Assembly: GCA_903970145.1 (NCBI GenBank)
Contig: CAJCHO010000014.1
Span: forward strand, 1 to 64,000
Length of the DNA stretch: 64,000 nt
From: Mycobacteriaceae bacterium
GTDB taxonomy: Bacteria; Pseudomonadota; Gammaproteobacteria; Burkholderiales; Burkholderiaceae_D
Direction: 5' to 3'
The notes under the pieces are model-generated. The model ran no database searches. It was not told the origin of the DNA and saw only the letters and a list, made by a program, of their open reading frames with translations. Positions 34,742 through 43,525 of the stretch are shown piece after piece (position 1 is the first letter of the stretch; every line of letters begins with the position of its first letter). The translations under genes and the position numbers were made by a program.

Positions 34742-35787
34742 GGAGCGACTGCGATCCGACAGGCTCCGGGCTCGAGGGTGCCGATGAGCTCAGTCTGGTG
34801 GGCGCCACTGGCAACCAGTATCTCGCGCACTTGATCGACCGCTTCTGGCGCACAGGCGACGAGTAGCCCTCCGCTGGTCTGGGCATCGGCGAGCAGATTA
34901 CGCTGCCAGCCCTCCAGCGTTGCGGCGAAATCGATCTCTGACGCGAAGCTTGCGAGATTACGCACGATCGCGCCCGGTCCGATACCCTGCTGCGCCAGGG
35001 ACGCGGCCGCCTTCAATAACGGGATCCTGCCAAATTCAATGCGCGCGCCAACCCCCGAGCCGCGACACATCTCGAGCAGGTGTCCGAGCAATCCAAAACC
35101 TGTGACATCGGTCATGGCGTGTACCCCCTCATGAGCCCCGAGTTGCGCGCCCGCGCGGTTGAGCAATGTTGCCGCACCAAGCATCTCGGCGTAACCGGCA
35201 GCGTCGAGCACGCCCTTTTTCATCGCAGTCCCGAGGATCCCGATCCCCAGACCTTTGGACAAGATTAGAGCGTCCCCCGCACGACCGGTACAGTTTCGTT
35301 TGACCTCATCCGGACGAACCAGACCGATCGCAACCAATCCGTAGATGGGTTCGGGTGCATCGATACTGTGGCCGCCCGCGATCGGTATACCCGCCAACTC
35401 ACACACACTCGCACCTCCAGCGAGAATGCGCCCGATCGTGTCGACTGACATCTTTTCGAGCGGCATTCCGACGATTGCAAGGGCCAGTATCGGCGTGCCA
35501 CCCATCGCGTAGACATCGGAGAGCGCGTTGGCAGCCGCGATGCGACCAAAGTCGAAAGGATCATCGACGATCGGCATAAAAAAATCGGTCGTGGCGATGA
35601 GGGCCTGGTCATCGCTTAACTTCCACACAGCGGCATCGTCGGCAGTCTCGCTGCCTACCAGAAGTCTGGAAAATGGTGCGGCGGCGGGCACACGCGCGAG
35701 CAGGCTCGAGAGAACGGCGGGCGAGATTTTGCAGCCGCATCCACCGCCATGCGACAATTCGGTCAGGCGCATCTCCGTCTGAGTCAT
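34738..35787 (-). CDS. selD: Selenophosphate synthase
   Basis: A 349-residue enzyme making selenophosphate from selenide and ATP. The active-site loop is GGGCGCKI, with Cys17 and Lys20 in the positions of the E. coli enzyme, so this is the Cys form, not a selenocysteine form. Other family blocks: DDAAVWKL, TTDFFMPIVDDPFDFGRIAAANALSDVYAMGG, MTDVTGFGLLGHL, LLADAQTSGGLL. It is divergent from selU, which uses its product to make 2-selenouridine in tRNA. selA and selB were not seen in the window. Confidence 0.96.
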   Translation of the reverse strand: MTQTEMRLTELSHGGGCGCKISPAVLSSLLARVPAAAPFSRLLVGSETADDAAVWKLSDDQALIATTDFFMPIVDDPFDFGRIAAANALSDVYAMGGTPILALAIVGMPLEKMSVDTIGRILAGGASVCELAGIPIAGGHSIDAPEPIYGLVAIGLVRPDEVKRNCTGRAGDALILSKGLGIGILGTAMKKGVLDAAGYAEMLGAATLLNRAGAQLGAHEGVHAMTDVTGFGLLGHLLEMCRGSGVGARIEFGRIPLLKAAASLAQQGIGPGAIVRNLASFASEIDFAATLEGWQRNLLADAQTSGGLLVACAPEAVDQVREILVASGAHQTELIGTLEPGACRIAVAP

Positions 35788-35816
35788 GATTCCCACCTGC
35801 TAGCCCCTCCCGCCCC

Positions 35817-36881
35817 ATGGGCGCACCACTTTCCACCGTCCGCACTGCCACTCTCGCAGAGCTCGCCGAGTTCGATGCGCTGATCGACGTACGCTCGCCC
35901 GGCGAATTTCTCGCCGATCATATTCCCGGCGCCATCAACTGCCCCGTACTGTCTGACGCCGAACGTGCTCGGGTCGGCAGCATCTATCAGCAGGTTTCTC
36001 CATTTGAAGCGCGCAAGCTCGGCGCTGCGCTCGTGGCGCGCAACATCGCCGACCACCTGCAGAGCTACTTCTCCACTCAGGCGCGCCGCTTCAGTCCATT
36101 GATCTATTGCTGGCGCGGTGGTCAGCGCAGTCGCGCAATGACAATGGTACTCGATCAGGTAGGATGGCCCGCCCGGCAACTTCAAGGTGGTTACAAGCAA
36201 TACCGGCGCGAGGTCCTCGAAAGCCTGGAACAACTGCCGGCACGCCTGGCTCTGACGGTGTTGTGCGGTCCGACCGGAAGCGGTAAGACTGCACTACTGG
36301 AAGAGCTGGCCGCCGCAGGAGAACAGGTGCTCGATCTTGAAGCCCTGGCCCATCACAAGGGATCGGTCTTGGGCCTGGATCCCCTGACTCCACAACCGGG
36401 CCAGCGCGCGTTTGAATCGGCACTTTGGGACCGTCTGCGCGCCTTTGATCCGCGGCGCCGGGTGTGGATCGAAGCAGAGAGCCGCCTGATAGGCAAACTG
36501 CGCCTTCCGGATGCGCTGTTTGCTAGCATGCGCGCCGCAGTCTGCGTTCGCCTTGATGCTCCGTTAGCCGCGCGTGTTTCCCACCTCAGCGAACGCTACG
36601 TTTCGCTGCTGGCCGACCGGGAGACCTTCAAGCAAAATCTATCTCGGCTAATTCCGCTATACGGTCGAAAGCTCGTCGCGCAATGGAATGAGATGGTCGA
36701 TTCGGGTCAATGGGACACGCTCGCGGAGCAGTTGGTCACCCTGCACTACGACCCGGCTTACCAGCGCGCGTCGGACAATTTGTATGCAGGCTCTCGTCAC
36801 GGCCGGACTGTCACTCTGGAAGCACTCGACGAGCAACGCCTGCGACATGCAGCTCTCTACCTCACGCAGCAACAGGACTAG
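35817..36881 (+). CDS. selU (mnmH): tRNA 2-selenouridine synthase
   Basis: A 354-residue enzyme that replaces sulfur by selenium at the wobble uridine of certain tRNAs via a geranylated intermediate. An N-terminal rhodanese domain (FDALIDVRSPGEF) carries the catalytic Cys98 in YCWRGGQRS; a P-loop domain follows (CGPTGSGKT, 150-158) with LEALAHHKGSVLG. Length is normal for the family. It starts only 29 bases from the divergent selD start, leaving almost no room for two promoters. Its stop overlaps the end of a convergent small gene. Confidence 0.96.
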   Translation: MGAPLSTVRTATLAELAEFDALIDVRSPGEFLADHIPGAINCPVLSDAERARVGSIYQQVSPFEARKLGAALVARNIADHLQSYFSTQARRFSPLIYCWRGGQRSRAMTMVLDQVGWPARQLQGGYKQYRREVLESLEQLPARLALTVLCGPTGSGKTALLEELAAAGEQVLDLEALAHHKGSVLGLDPLTPQPGQRAFESALWDRLRAFDPRRRVWIEAESRLIGKLRLPDALFASMRAAVCVRLDAPLAARVSHLSERYVSLLADRETFKQNLSRLIPLYGRKLVAQWNEMVDSGQWDTLAEQLVTLHYDPAYQRASDNLYAGSRHGRTVTLEALDEQRLRHAALYLTQQQD

Positions 36882-37123
36882 GGCAGACTCGCGTCGGGAG
36901 CACCCAGTTCATTGATCAGGGCATCGACAAGTAAGGTGTCACCCGGCTCGACAAGCTCCCAGGCGTGCGCGAAGCTCGCGAACAGATTCCCAGGTCCCGG
37001 CGCCACCCGATCACCCTGATCCGAATACATGGATCCGTTTTGCGCGCCGAGCGCGCACATCACCGCACTGGCCGCTTCGAGGGCACGCTCCAGATTCGCG
37101 CGCTCCGCCGCATCCAGACTCAT
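36878..37123 (-). CDS. Small hypothetical protein coupled to the AraC regulator gene
   Basis: An 81-residue acidic, soluble protein I do not recognise; helical N-terminus (DAAERANLERALEAASAVMCALG) then a GDRVAPGPGN loop and a second helix. Its ATG overlaps the stop of the AraC-type gene (ATGA, 37120-37123), which supports it as a real co-translated gene, and its stop overlaps that of selU on the opposite strand. Confidence 0.6.
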   Translation of the reverse strand: MSLDAAERANLERALEAASAVMCALGAQNGSMYSDQGDRVAPGPGNLFASFAHAWELVEPGDTLLVDALINELGAPDASLP

Positions 37124-38670
37124 GGTGCCAGCAGTTCTGGTTCGGGAAGCTTCCCGTGTAGCGACTCGATTTGCGCAGTCGCGCCCTCCGCCTGGTACGG
37201 GAGTCGACTTACCTGCGGCACCGGATCGTTGAGTACTGCGGGATTGGCCAGCGCCGCCACGGGAGAAACGCCGTAGGCGTGAACGAACACGCGATAAAAA
37301 GCTCGGTAGCTGGAAAAGCCGGTGTGCTGGGCGATCAGTTCGGCGTAGCCTGCATGGCGCGTGGCGGGACCCGTAAAGCTGCGCACCAGTCGTGCTGCCT
37401 CACGCACCCGCAGCTCGTCGAAGACGCGCTTCGGACTTTCACCGAGGGCTCCCTGAAATGCCGTCTCGAGCGTGCGTCGCGACACGCCGAGCGCTTCGCA
37501 AACGCTATCCACATGTAGTGGCAGCTGCAGATTTATTTTTATGAAGCGCACCGCCTGGCCGACCAGCCTTCTGCGTCTTAGCTCGCCCGAATCGAAGCTG
37601 TCGGCTTCTGATAAGGACGGCTCCCAATTGGCCACAGCCACCTGCACGATCTGCGGGTTGATGGCAGGTCCACCGAGAGCAGCACGCATCGCGTTTCGAT
37701 ACTTCTCGCGCAGCTCGGCAGCCTGGTGCGCGTCCCCTGCGAGATTGGCGCTGGCTGCGCGCAGCAGGCTTGCCATGGGCGGCTCGCCTCCTTCGAGCGA
37801 ATTGCCTCCGAGCGCGCAGATCCAGCCGCGCGCCAATTCAGCCCGCCCTCGGAGCAGGTGGATAAAGCCGATCAGGACCCGTTCGCGGTCGCGCTCGAGA
37901 AGCAGGCCAGCACGGGCAAATCTCTCATGCTGCTGCTCGAGTAGACCGGAACTCAGATGATTCTTCGATTGCAGCATTGCGATGGCGGCAAGGCGTGCGG
38001 AACCTGCATCTGACCACGCGCCCGGCAGTCCCCCCGCCAATTGTGCCTCTAGGAAGCAGTGCTGCGCCTGACCGAGCAGGCGACCCGCCTCAGGAGTCGC
38101 TGGTGGGTATCGTCGCGACGTCAAGGACCAATCCTCGAGACTGAGTTTCATGTGACCCCACAGCAGGGCCTCGCCGCGAATCATGAGCAACCGCGCACGG
38201 ATCCGCGGGGTAGGCAAGACGATCGACTCGGCGTGACCGAGGGTTCCGGCGCAGCGATCGAATCGATCGAGGTAAAGATGTCCTGTCGCGCCCAGAATCA
38301 GCATCTGCTGGAGATGCGCCAGATCGTCTGCTCCCGATGCGCACGCGCGTGCGGCACAGCGCTCGGCCAGGCGAAACGCCTCGTCATAGCGTCCTTCGCG
38401 CAGTCGCAGCGTGATCTGGGCCGTTTCGCATCCGCGGCGCACTGCAGGCTCGCTCTCCTCGGGACGCAATCCGCGCGCCACACGCAGCCAGCTGCGCGCC
38501 TCATCCAGACAGTGCAACTGTGCATACAGGCATGCGAGTTGCGCGGCCAGAAGGCTGCGCGTGGTTCGCTCGAGCCGGTTGCCGTCCCAGTTGCGGTGTA
38601 AGCATGCGATAGCGCTTCGGTAATCACCGGCGTCCGAAAGCTGCTCAAACGCCTCGAGATCTCTCTGCAT
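37120..38670 (-). CDS. AraC-family regulator with long TPR-like N-terminus
   Basis: A 516-residue protein. Residues 1 to about 380 are an all-helical, TPR-like domain (pairs such as LLAAQLACLYAQLHCLDEARSWL); the AraC/XylS DNA-binding domain is at about 390-490 (LPLHVDSVCEALGVSRRTLETAFQGALGESPKRVF, then FSSYRAFYRVFVHAYGVSP). The ATG at 38670 is used because the longer frame only offers a TTG. The ligand or partner sensed by the helical part is unknown. A second small gene overlaps its stop. Confidence 0.85.
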   Translation of the reverse strand: MQRDLEAFEQLSDAGDYRSAIACLHRNWDGNRLERTTRSLLAAQLACLYAQLHCLDEARSWLRVARGLRPEESEPAVRRGCETAQITLRLREGRYDEAFRLAERCAARACASGADDLAHLQQMLILGATGHLYLDRFDRCAGTLGHAESIVLPTPRIRARLLMIRGEALLWGHMKLSLEDWSLTSRRYPPATPEAGRLLGQAQHCFLEAQLAGGLPGAWSDAGSARLAAIAMLQSKNHLSSGLLEQQHERFARAGLLLERDRERVLIGFIHLLRGRAELARGWICALGGNSLEGGEPPMASLLRAASANLAGDAHQAAELREKYRNAMRAALGGPAINPQIVQVAVANWEPSLSEADSFDSGELRRRRLVGQAVRFIKINLQLPLHVDSVCEALGVSRRTLETAFQGALGESPKRVFDELRVREAARLVRSFTGPATRHAGYAELIAQHTGFSSYRAFYRVFVHAYGVSPVAALANPAVLNDPVPQVSRLPYQAEGATAQIESLHGKLPEPELLAP

Positions 38671-39109
38671 TCGAAAGTCCGCTTTCCGTGAAAGAATGCG
38701 CGAGCCGGCCTCGCCAGCCGCGATTTGCCCTGAGTCCCGCTGCAAACGCCGCGATGCCTGACCGTGCCAAGCGGAGACGGCTTCGAGCGTCGATCGCCGG
38801 AGCAGACTTTATGAAATGCGCGAACGAAAGTTATGACCTCGAACGGACCAAGCGATGACCGCGGGCCGAATTGCCTGCGACCCCCTAACGAGTTCTGGGC
38901 GAGATAATCAGAACTAGGTCAACGATCCCTCATAAGGTCTCGCACGACCTTCCCGACTCGCGCGCGCGAGGGCGAGCAATTCGTACGGGATAAAGAAGAA
39001 CCAGTGGATTCGATCTGCCAACATCAGGACTTCGTCACCAGCCCATCAGAAGAGATGAAGGAGTCAAGACCAAGCTTGTCAGGGGTAATGCTCCTCAAAC
39101 GAGGGTTCC
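38671..39109. other. Divergent intergenic region with a GC palindrome
   Basis: About 440 bases between the AraC regulator and the HD-GYP gene. A perfect 14-bp palindrome CTCGCGCGCGCGAG lies at 38957-38970. No promoter with good hexamers and no gene was seen. Confidence 0.4.
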
Positions 39110-39856
39110 GTGGTGGGGGTAGGTGTGAGCGCAAGCATTCTGGACTTTGCCGCGCGCCGCATGGGCAAGCCCGAATCGGCTCGAACTGGCATGGGTGGTC
39201 AGGTAGCCGGCGACCCTTATGAACTCATCCACAGCCTGGTACTCGGACATGGACGACGCGTCGCCTCCATGGCCTTCGAGTTGGCTGGTGCAAGCGGGTT
39301 GGATCGGCGCCGCTGCGCGTTGCTTGCCGAGGCGGCTTATCTGCACGATCTCGGAAAGCTTGACCTGCCGGCATCGATCCTCTTCAAAGTCGGCGCGCTC
39401 ACGTCCGCCGAACGCCTGGCGCTGCAGATTCATCCGGCTAGCGGCTACCGATTTGTCAATCGCTTTGCGGCGCGCATGCGCATCGATTGCAGCGTTATCG
39501 CCAGCGTATGCCTGCACCACCACGAGCAGTGGGACGGCAGCGGCTATCCGCTTGGCCTGGCGGGGAGCTCCATCCCTCGCGAAGCGCAGATTGTGGCGCT
39601 CGCGGATGTGTTCGACGCGCTGGTTTCAGGACGTAGCTACAAGCCTGCATGGCCGCGACCCGAGGCGCTGCTCGCCATAGGCGACGACGCAGGAAAGCGC
39701 TTTAACCCGGAGCTCGTCGCACCGTTTCTTGAGCTTGCCGCCGATCCGCTTTTTGGCTGTGCACTCGAGCCGATCGGCGGCTGCACCCTCGATTTCGCGC
39801 TCGATGCCGTCGCCAGTCGTGCCTTCGTAAGCTCCCTCCTGCTTAGCCGGCACTAA
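39110..39856 (+). CDS. HD-GYP domain phosphodiesterase-like protein
   Basis: A 248-residue single-domain protein. The HD pair is in YLHDLGKLDLP (about 79-80), followed by HPASGYRF and HHHEQWDGSGYPLGLAG (136-150) with the GYP motif, the signature of c-di-GMP phosphodiesterases of the HD-GYP class. All core residues are present, so it is probably active. No receiver or sensor domain is attached. Several GTG codons near 39110-39125 could be the start; the exact one is uncertain. It is one of three c-di-GMP enzymes in the window. Confidence 0.85.
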   Translation: MVGVGVSASILDFAARRMGKPESARTGMGGQVAGDPYELIHSLVLGHGRRVASMAFELAGASGLDRRRCALLAEAAYLHDLGKLDLPASILFKVGALTSAERLALQIHPASGYRFVNRFAARMRIDCSVIASVCLHHHEQWDGSGYPLGLAGSSIPREAQIVALADVFDALVSGRSYKPAWPRPEALLAIGDDAGKRFNPELVAPFLELAADPLFGCALEPIGGCTLDFALDAVASRAFVSSLLLSRH

Positions 39857-40084
39857 ACCCGGTTGCCACCCGTTAGATCCAAAGGCCACGGGGTCCGCAG
39901 CACCGCGTGCCTCGATGCGCTCTGCCAGGAACCGGGCCGCCGCCAGCGGAATCGGTGCGCGCCGTGAGCTGGCAATCCTGGCAAAAGCGAAGAAGCCCGA
40001 AGAAATCGCTATAGTGGCGTATTGCCGTCGGCGCAGCACGTGCCGACCCCCTTCTTCCGTATCTCAGCTGCGGCGCGCCCACCC

Positions 40085-40621
40085 ATGAACAAGACCACCA
40101 TCTCCAGCTTATTGCTCGGCGCCGCTCTTGCGACGCTTGCCGTGTGCGTTCTCGACGCCCAGGCGCAAGGCAGCGCGTCTCGCGCGACCCGGGTCGGCTT
40201 CGTCAACTCTGAACGAATTCTGCGCGAGGCCGTGCCCGCCAAACTGGCGCGCGCGCGCATGGAGGCTGACTTCGCCGGCCGACAGAAGGAGCTGGACCTG
40301 GCTGCGCAACGCAACCAGGCTGTCTCGGACGCTTATCAGCGCGATGCGCCAACGCTCTCGGAGACCGAACGTTCGCGTCGTCAGCTGGAGGTAATCAATC
40401 AGGAGCGCTATCTGCAGCGCTTGCAGCGCACGTTCAACGAAGACGTCAATACCCGCCGCACCCAGGAGTTGAGCGCCTTGCAGGACACTGCCAATCGCGC
40501 GGTCCGCAAGATTGCCATGGCCGGTGGCTACGACCTGGTCATTCAGGAGGCGACCTACGTCAATCCACGCGTCGATCTTACCGACGAGGTCCTGCACGAG
40601 TTGGCGCTAGAAGTTCATTAG
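40085..40621 (+). CDS. OmpH/Skp family periplasmic chaperone
   Basis: A 178-residue exported protein: signal peptide (ISSLLLGAALATLAVCVLDAQA), then TRVGFVNSERILREA and a long charged helical hairpin (about 55-135) ending in YDLVIQEATYVNPRVDLTDEVL, the Skp pattern. Skp proteins keep outer-membrane proteins unfolded in the periplasm. It is not in the usual bamA-lpx setting, so this may be a second copy with a special client. The ATG at 40085 is chosen for the signal peptide. Confidence 0.85.
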   Translation: MNKTTISSLLLGAALATLAVCVLDAQAQGSASRATRVGFVNSERILREAVPAKLARARMEADFAGRQKELDLAAQRNQAVSDAYQRDAPTLSETERSRRQLEVINQERYLQRLQRTFNEDVNTRRTQELSALQDTANRAVRKIAMAGGYDLVIQEATYVNPRVDLTDEVLHELALEVH

Positions 40622-40791
40622 ACAGAGCGCCATTGACAGTCTCGACTCGGTCCTGCTACGCGGGCGAAAAGGCAACTCGACAGCAACCTTAGTTTCGCTT
40701 ACCCTTGAATTCTAAGGCCAAAGCGCCGGATTTTGCGCGCGCTTGAGCGCGCTGGGGCGCTGGCCGCAGTCACCGGAAATAAGGGAACTTT

Positions 40792-41655
40792 GTGTCTTCG
40801 AAGGATCCACTCACCGTCACCGAAGTCTTCAATTCGCTGCTCGTTGAAGAGAGCGGCGCGGCAACACCGCGCTCGGCGCCGGTCGGCGAGATGCTCACAT
40901 TCGAGCGCTCCGATCTGGTTACGGCAATGGAGCGCAACCAGTTCGAGATGTACTACCAGCCCAAGATTCGCGCGACGGATCGCAAGTTCTATGGCGCCGA
41001 AGCGCTATTGCGCTGGAATCATCCGCAACACGGTCTGTTGACCCCGGATCAGTTCCTGCCTACCGCTGAGGCGACCGACTTCATCCAGGAACTGGGTGCG
41101 TGGGTCGTGCGCCAGGTAAGCAAGTTCAACGCACAGCTGCGCGAGCGGCACAAGGATTTCGAAGGTCGGATGTCTCTGAATGTGTCGCCTTCGCAGTTCA
41201 ACGAGCCGACCTACCTTGCCGCGGTCTTGCGTGCCACGGAGCGCGTGTCGTTCCCGAATCACCTGCTCGAGATCGAGTTGACCGAAACCGGCGTGCTGCG
41301 CGACTTGACCCAGGCCGCCGAGCTCATGAAGATGATCCGCGAATATGGCATCTCGATCGCCATCGATGACTTCGGAACCGGCTTTAGCTCGCTGCAGATA
41401 CTGGCGCGCCTGCCGATCTCGACGGTCAAGCTCGATATCAGCTTCATCCGCCAGATCGAACATTCGGATGTCGACCGCAAGATCGTCAAGAGCCTGCTTG
41501 GCCTTTGCAAGGAATTGGCGCTCTCGAGCGTGGCTGAAGGCGTCGAGACGGTTGGCCAGGCGGATATCCTCACCGAATGGGGCTGTGACTACCTCCAGGG
41601 CTTCCTGTTTGAGCGCGCCCTTCCCGAAGAGCGTTTTCTCAGCCTCGTTTCCTGA
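40792..41655 (+). CDS. EAL domain c-di-GMP phosphodiesterase
   Basis: A 287-residue protein that is essentially one EAL domain (about 38-285). Catalytic motifs look intact: GAEALLRW (E70), IELTET, IDDFGTGFSSL, KLDISFIRQI and VAEGVET. It should hydrolyse c-di-GMP to pGpG. The N-terminal ~35 residues are not a known sensor. GTG start at 40792 with AAGGGA six bases upstream. Alone on its strand between the Skp-like gene and the DUF4254 operon. Confidence 0.92.
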   Translation: MSSKDPLTVTEVFNSLLVEESGAATPRSAPVGEMLTFERSDLVTAMERNQFEMYYQPKIRATDRKFYGAEALLRWNHPQHGLLTPDQFLPTAEATDFIQELGAWVVRQVSKFNAQLRERHKDFEGRMSLNVSPSQFNEPTYLAAVLRATERVSFPNHLLEIELTETGVLRDLTQAAELMKMIREYGISIAIDDFGTGFSSLQILARLPISTVKLDISFIRQIEHSDVDRKIVKSLLGLCKELALSSVAEGVETVGQADILTEWGCDYLQGFLFERALPEERFLSLVS

Positions 41656-41753
41656 AAAGCGGCCCGGGGGCAGCGCCTTCGTTGCATCCGCGCTACAATG
41701 CGCCGCTTTCCGGCAGCGTGAACCGCCCCCTGCCGCCAGCATCCCCTCGACCG

Positions 41754-42380
41754 ATGAATCTGCGCCCTTTTCCGACAGCCGCTGCGCTGATCCAGTTCCA
41801 CGACGCCTATCTTGCCGATGCCGAGGTATCCCAGCCATTGCCGGGCGATCCCCTATGGCTGGAAATTGCACGAAATCACCAGTTCAACTGCAAGCTGTGG
41901 GCCGAGGAGGATCTGGCGCGGCGCCGAGATGTCGAAGATCATGCGATCGCTGCCAACAAGCGCGCGATCGATGGATTCAATCAAAGCCGCAACGATGCGA
42001 TCGAGCGCATCGACGAGATCATCCTTTCAGCGCTTGCGGCGGTGCCCCGCCTACCGCATTGTCGCCTCAATTCCGAGACCGCTGGCAGTATGGCGGACCG
42101 GCTGTCGATCGTCTCACTGAAAATTCACCACATGCGCATCCAGACGCAGCGCACCGAAGCGGGCCAAGAACATCTCGCGCGCTGTCGTGAGCGACTCGAG
42201 CGCCTGACCCAGCAGCGTGCCGATCTCGCCCGGTGTTTTGACGAACTCTTGCGCGACTGTGTCGCCGGAAGTGCCGAGTACCACATCTACCGGCAATTCA
42301 AGATGTACAACGATCCCGCGCTCAATCCCTATCTCTATCGGGCGCCCGGCGCGGGAGACGCGCGGTCCGGAAGTGCATGA
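41754..42380 (+). CDS. DUF4254 domain protein
   Basis: A 208-residue soluble, helical, acidic protein with IARNHQFNCKLWAEEDLARRRDV and FDELLRDCVAGSAEYHIYRQFKMYNDPALNPYLY, both features of DUF4254, a family usually found next to heptosyltransferase-like genes. Biochemical role unknown; probably in lipopolysaccharide or surface glycan assembly. It is the first gene of a three-gene operon; the next gene starts inside its stop (ATGA). ATG at 41754 is preferred to upstream TTG. Confidence 0.82.
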   Translation: MNLRPFPTAAALIQFHDAYLADAEVSQPLPGDPLWLEIARNHQFNCKLWAEEDLARRRDVEDHAIAANKRAIDGFNQSRNDAIERIDEIILSALAAVPRLPHCRLNSETAGSMADRLSIVSLKIHHMRIQTQRTEAGQEHLARCRERLERLTQQRADLARCFDELLRDCVAGSAEYHIYRQFKMYNDPALNPYLYRAPGAGDARSGSA

Positions 42381-43525
42381 GTCCGGCCCCCGCCGGCACC
42401 GAGTCGCCCGCGCTGCCGCGTGACTGGCTGGAATGCCTCGGTGACGCGCCCCGCATCCTCGTCGTGCAGCGTGACAACATCGGCGACCTGGTACTCATCA
42501 CGCCATTCCTGCGCGCCCTGCGCAGCTGCCTGCCGCGCGCGCGCATCGACGTGCTGGTCAATTCCTACAATGCCGAGGCGCTGCACGGCAACGCCGATGT
42601 CAATCAGATACTCGTCTACGTCAAGGCCAAGCATCGCCCGCCATCCCTGTCACTGCTGGCGCTCTATGTCGAGCGCGCCAGGCTCTGGTGGCACCTGCGC
42701 GCCCAAAATTATCACCTCGCGGTACTGATGAACGGCCGCTACGCGGCATCGAGTGTGCGCCCGGCTCGTGCGGCGCGCGCGCGCCATATCTGCGGCTTTC
42801 TGCCAAGCCCCCTAGCACCCAGTCGCATTGACCTCGGCGTGACTCCGAATCTCATCGCCGCAAAACATACCGTGACGCGCAGTGCCGCGCTGCTCGAGCG
42901 CATCCTGCCGCAGGACGTGATCCGTAACGCCAATGCGCTGCCGCTAGCTGCCTGTCAAGTAGTCGCGCGCGCTGTCATGCGCGAACGCGCCGTGCGCGCC
43001 TGCGATCCGGAACACCAGGAGCTGCCCGTGATCGCTGTCCATATCAGCGCACGCAAACCCGATCAACGCTGGCCGGCGGATCGCTTTGTAGCCTTGCTGC
43101 ACGGCCTGGCGCGCCAGGCGCCATGCCGGCTGGTGCTGCTTTGGGCACCGGGCAGCAGCAGCAATGTCCAGCACCCCGGCGACGACGAGAAGGCCGCGCA
43201 GATTATGGCTGGCTGCAATGGCCTTGCACTGACAGCCTATCGGACGACGAGCCTGGCCGAGCTGATCGGCGTGCTTGGGATTGCGCGCCTCTTGATCTGC
43301 AGTGATGGCGGCGCGATGCATCTGGCGGCCGCGCAGGGAACGCCCATTGTGGCGCTGTTTGGAAACTCGGATCCCGCAGTCTGGCATCCCTGGGGCTCCC
43401 CCTACGTGGTCCTTCGCGAGCCATCCGAAAAGGCGATCGACATCACCCTTGAGGCGGTGATGGGTGCGGCGATGAGCCTGCTCGGGCGCGTCGCCAGCTC
43501 CGCTTCAGACAAGCTGTCGCAATGA
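42377..43525 (+). CDS. Family 9 glycosyltransferase (heptosyltransferase-like), first copy
   Basis: A 382-residue GT-B enzyme of the ADP-heptose:LPS heptosyltransferase family: ILVVQRDNIGDLVLITPFLRALR at the N-terminus, VIAVHISARKPDQRWPADRF in the donor domain and LLICSDGGAMHLAAAQGTPIVALFG near the C-terminus. It probably transfers heptose or another sugar to the LPS core or a surface glycan. ATGA overlaps at both ends couple it to the DUF4254 gene and the second GT9. Confidence 0.9.
   Translation: MSPAPAGTESPALPRDWLECLGDAPRILVVQRDNIGDLVLITPFLRALRSCLPRARIDVLVNSYNAEALHGNADVNQILVYVKAKHRPPSLSLLALYVERARLWWHLRAQNYHLAVLMNGRYAASSVRPARAARARHICGFLPSPLAPSRIDLGVTPNLIAAKHTVTRSAALLERILPQDVIRNANALPLAACQVVARAVMRERAVRACDPEHQELPVIAVHISARKPDQRWPADRFVALLHGLARQAPCRLVLLWAPGSSSNVQHPGDDEKAAQIMAGCNGLALTAYRTTSLAELIGVLGIARLLICSDGGAMHLAAAQGTPIVALFGNSDPAVWHPWGSPYVVLREPSEKAIDITLEAVMGAAMSLLGRVASSASDKLSQ

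Noticed and set aside
34738-35787. Selenocysteine-containing SelD
   Set aside because: The active-site codon is a cysteine codon (GGGCGCKI) and there is no in-frame UGA.
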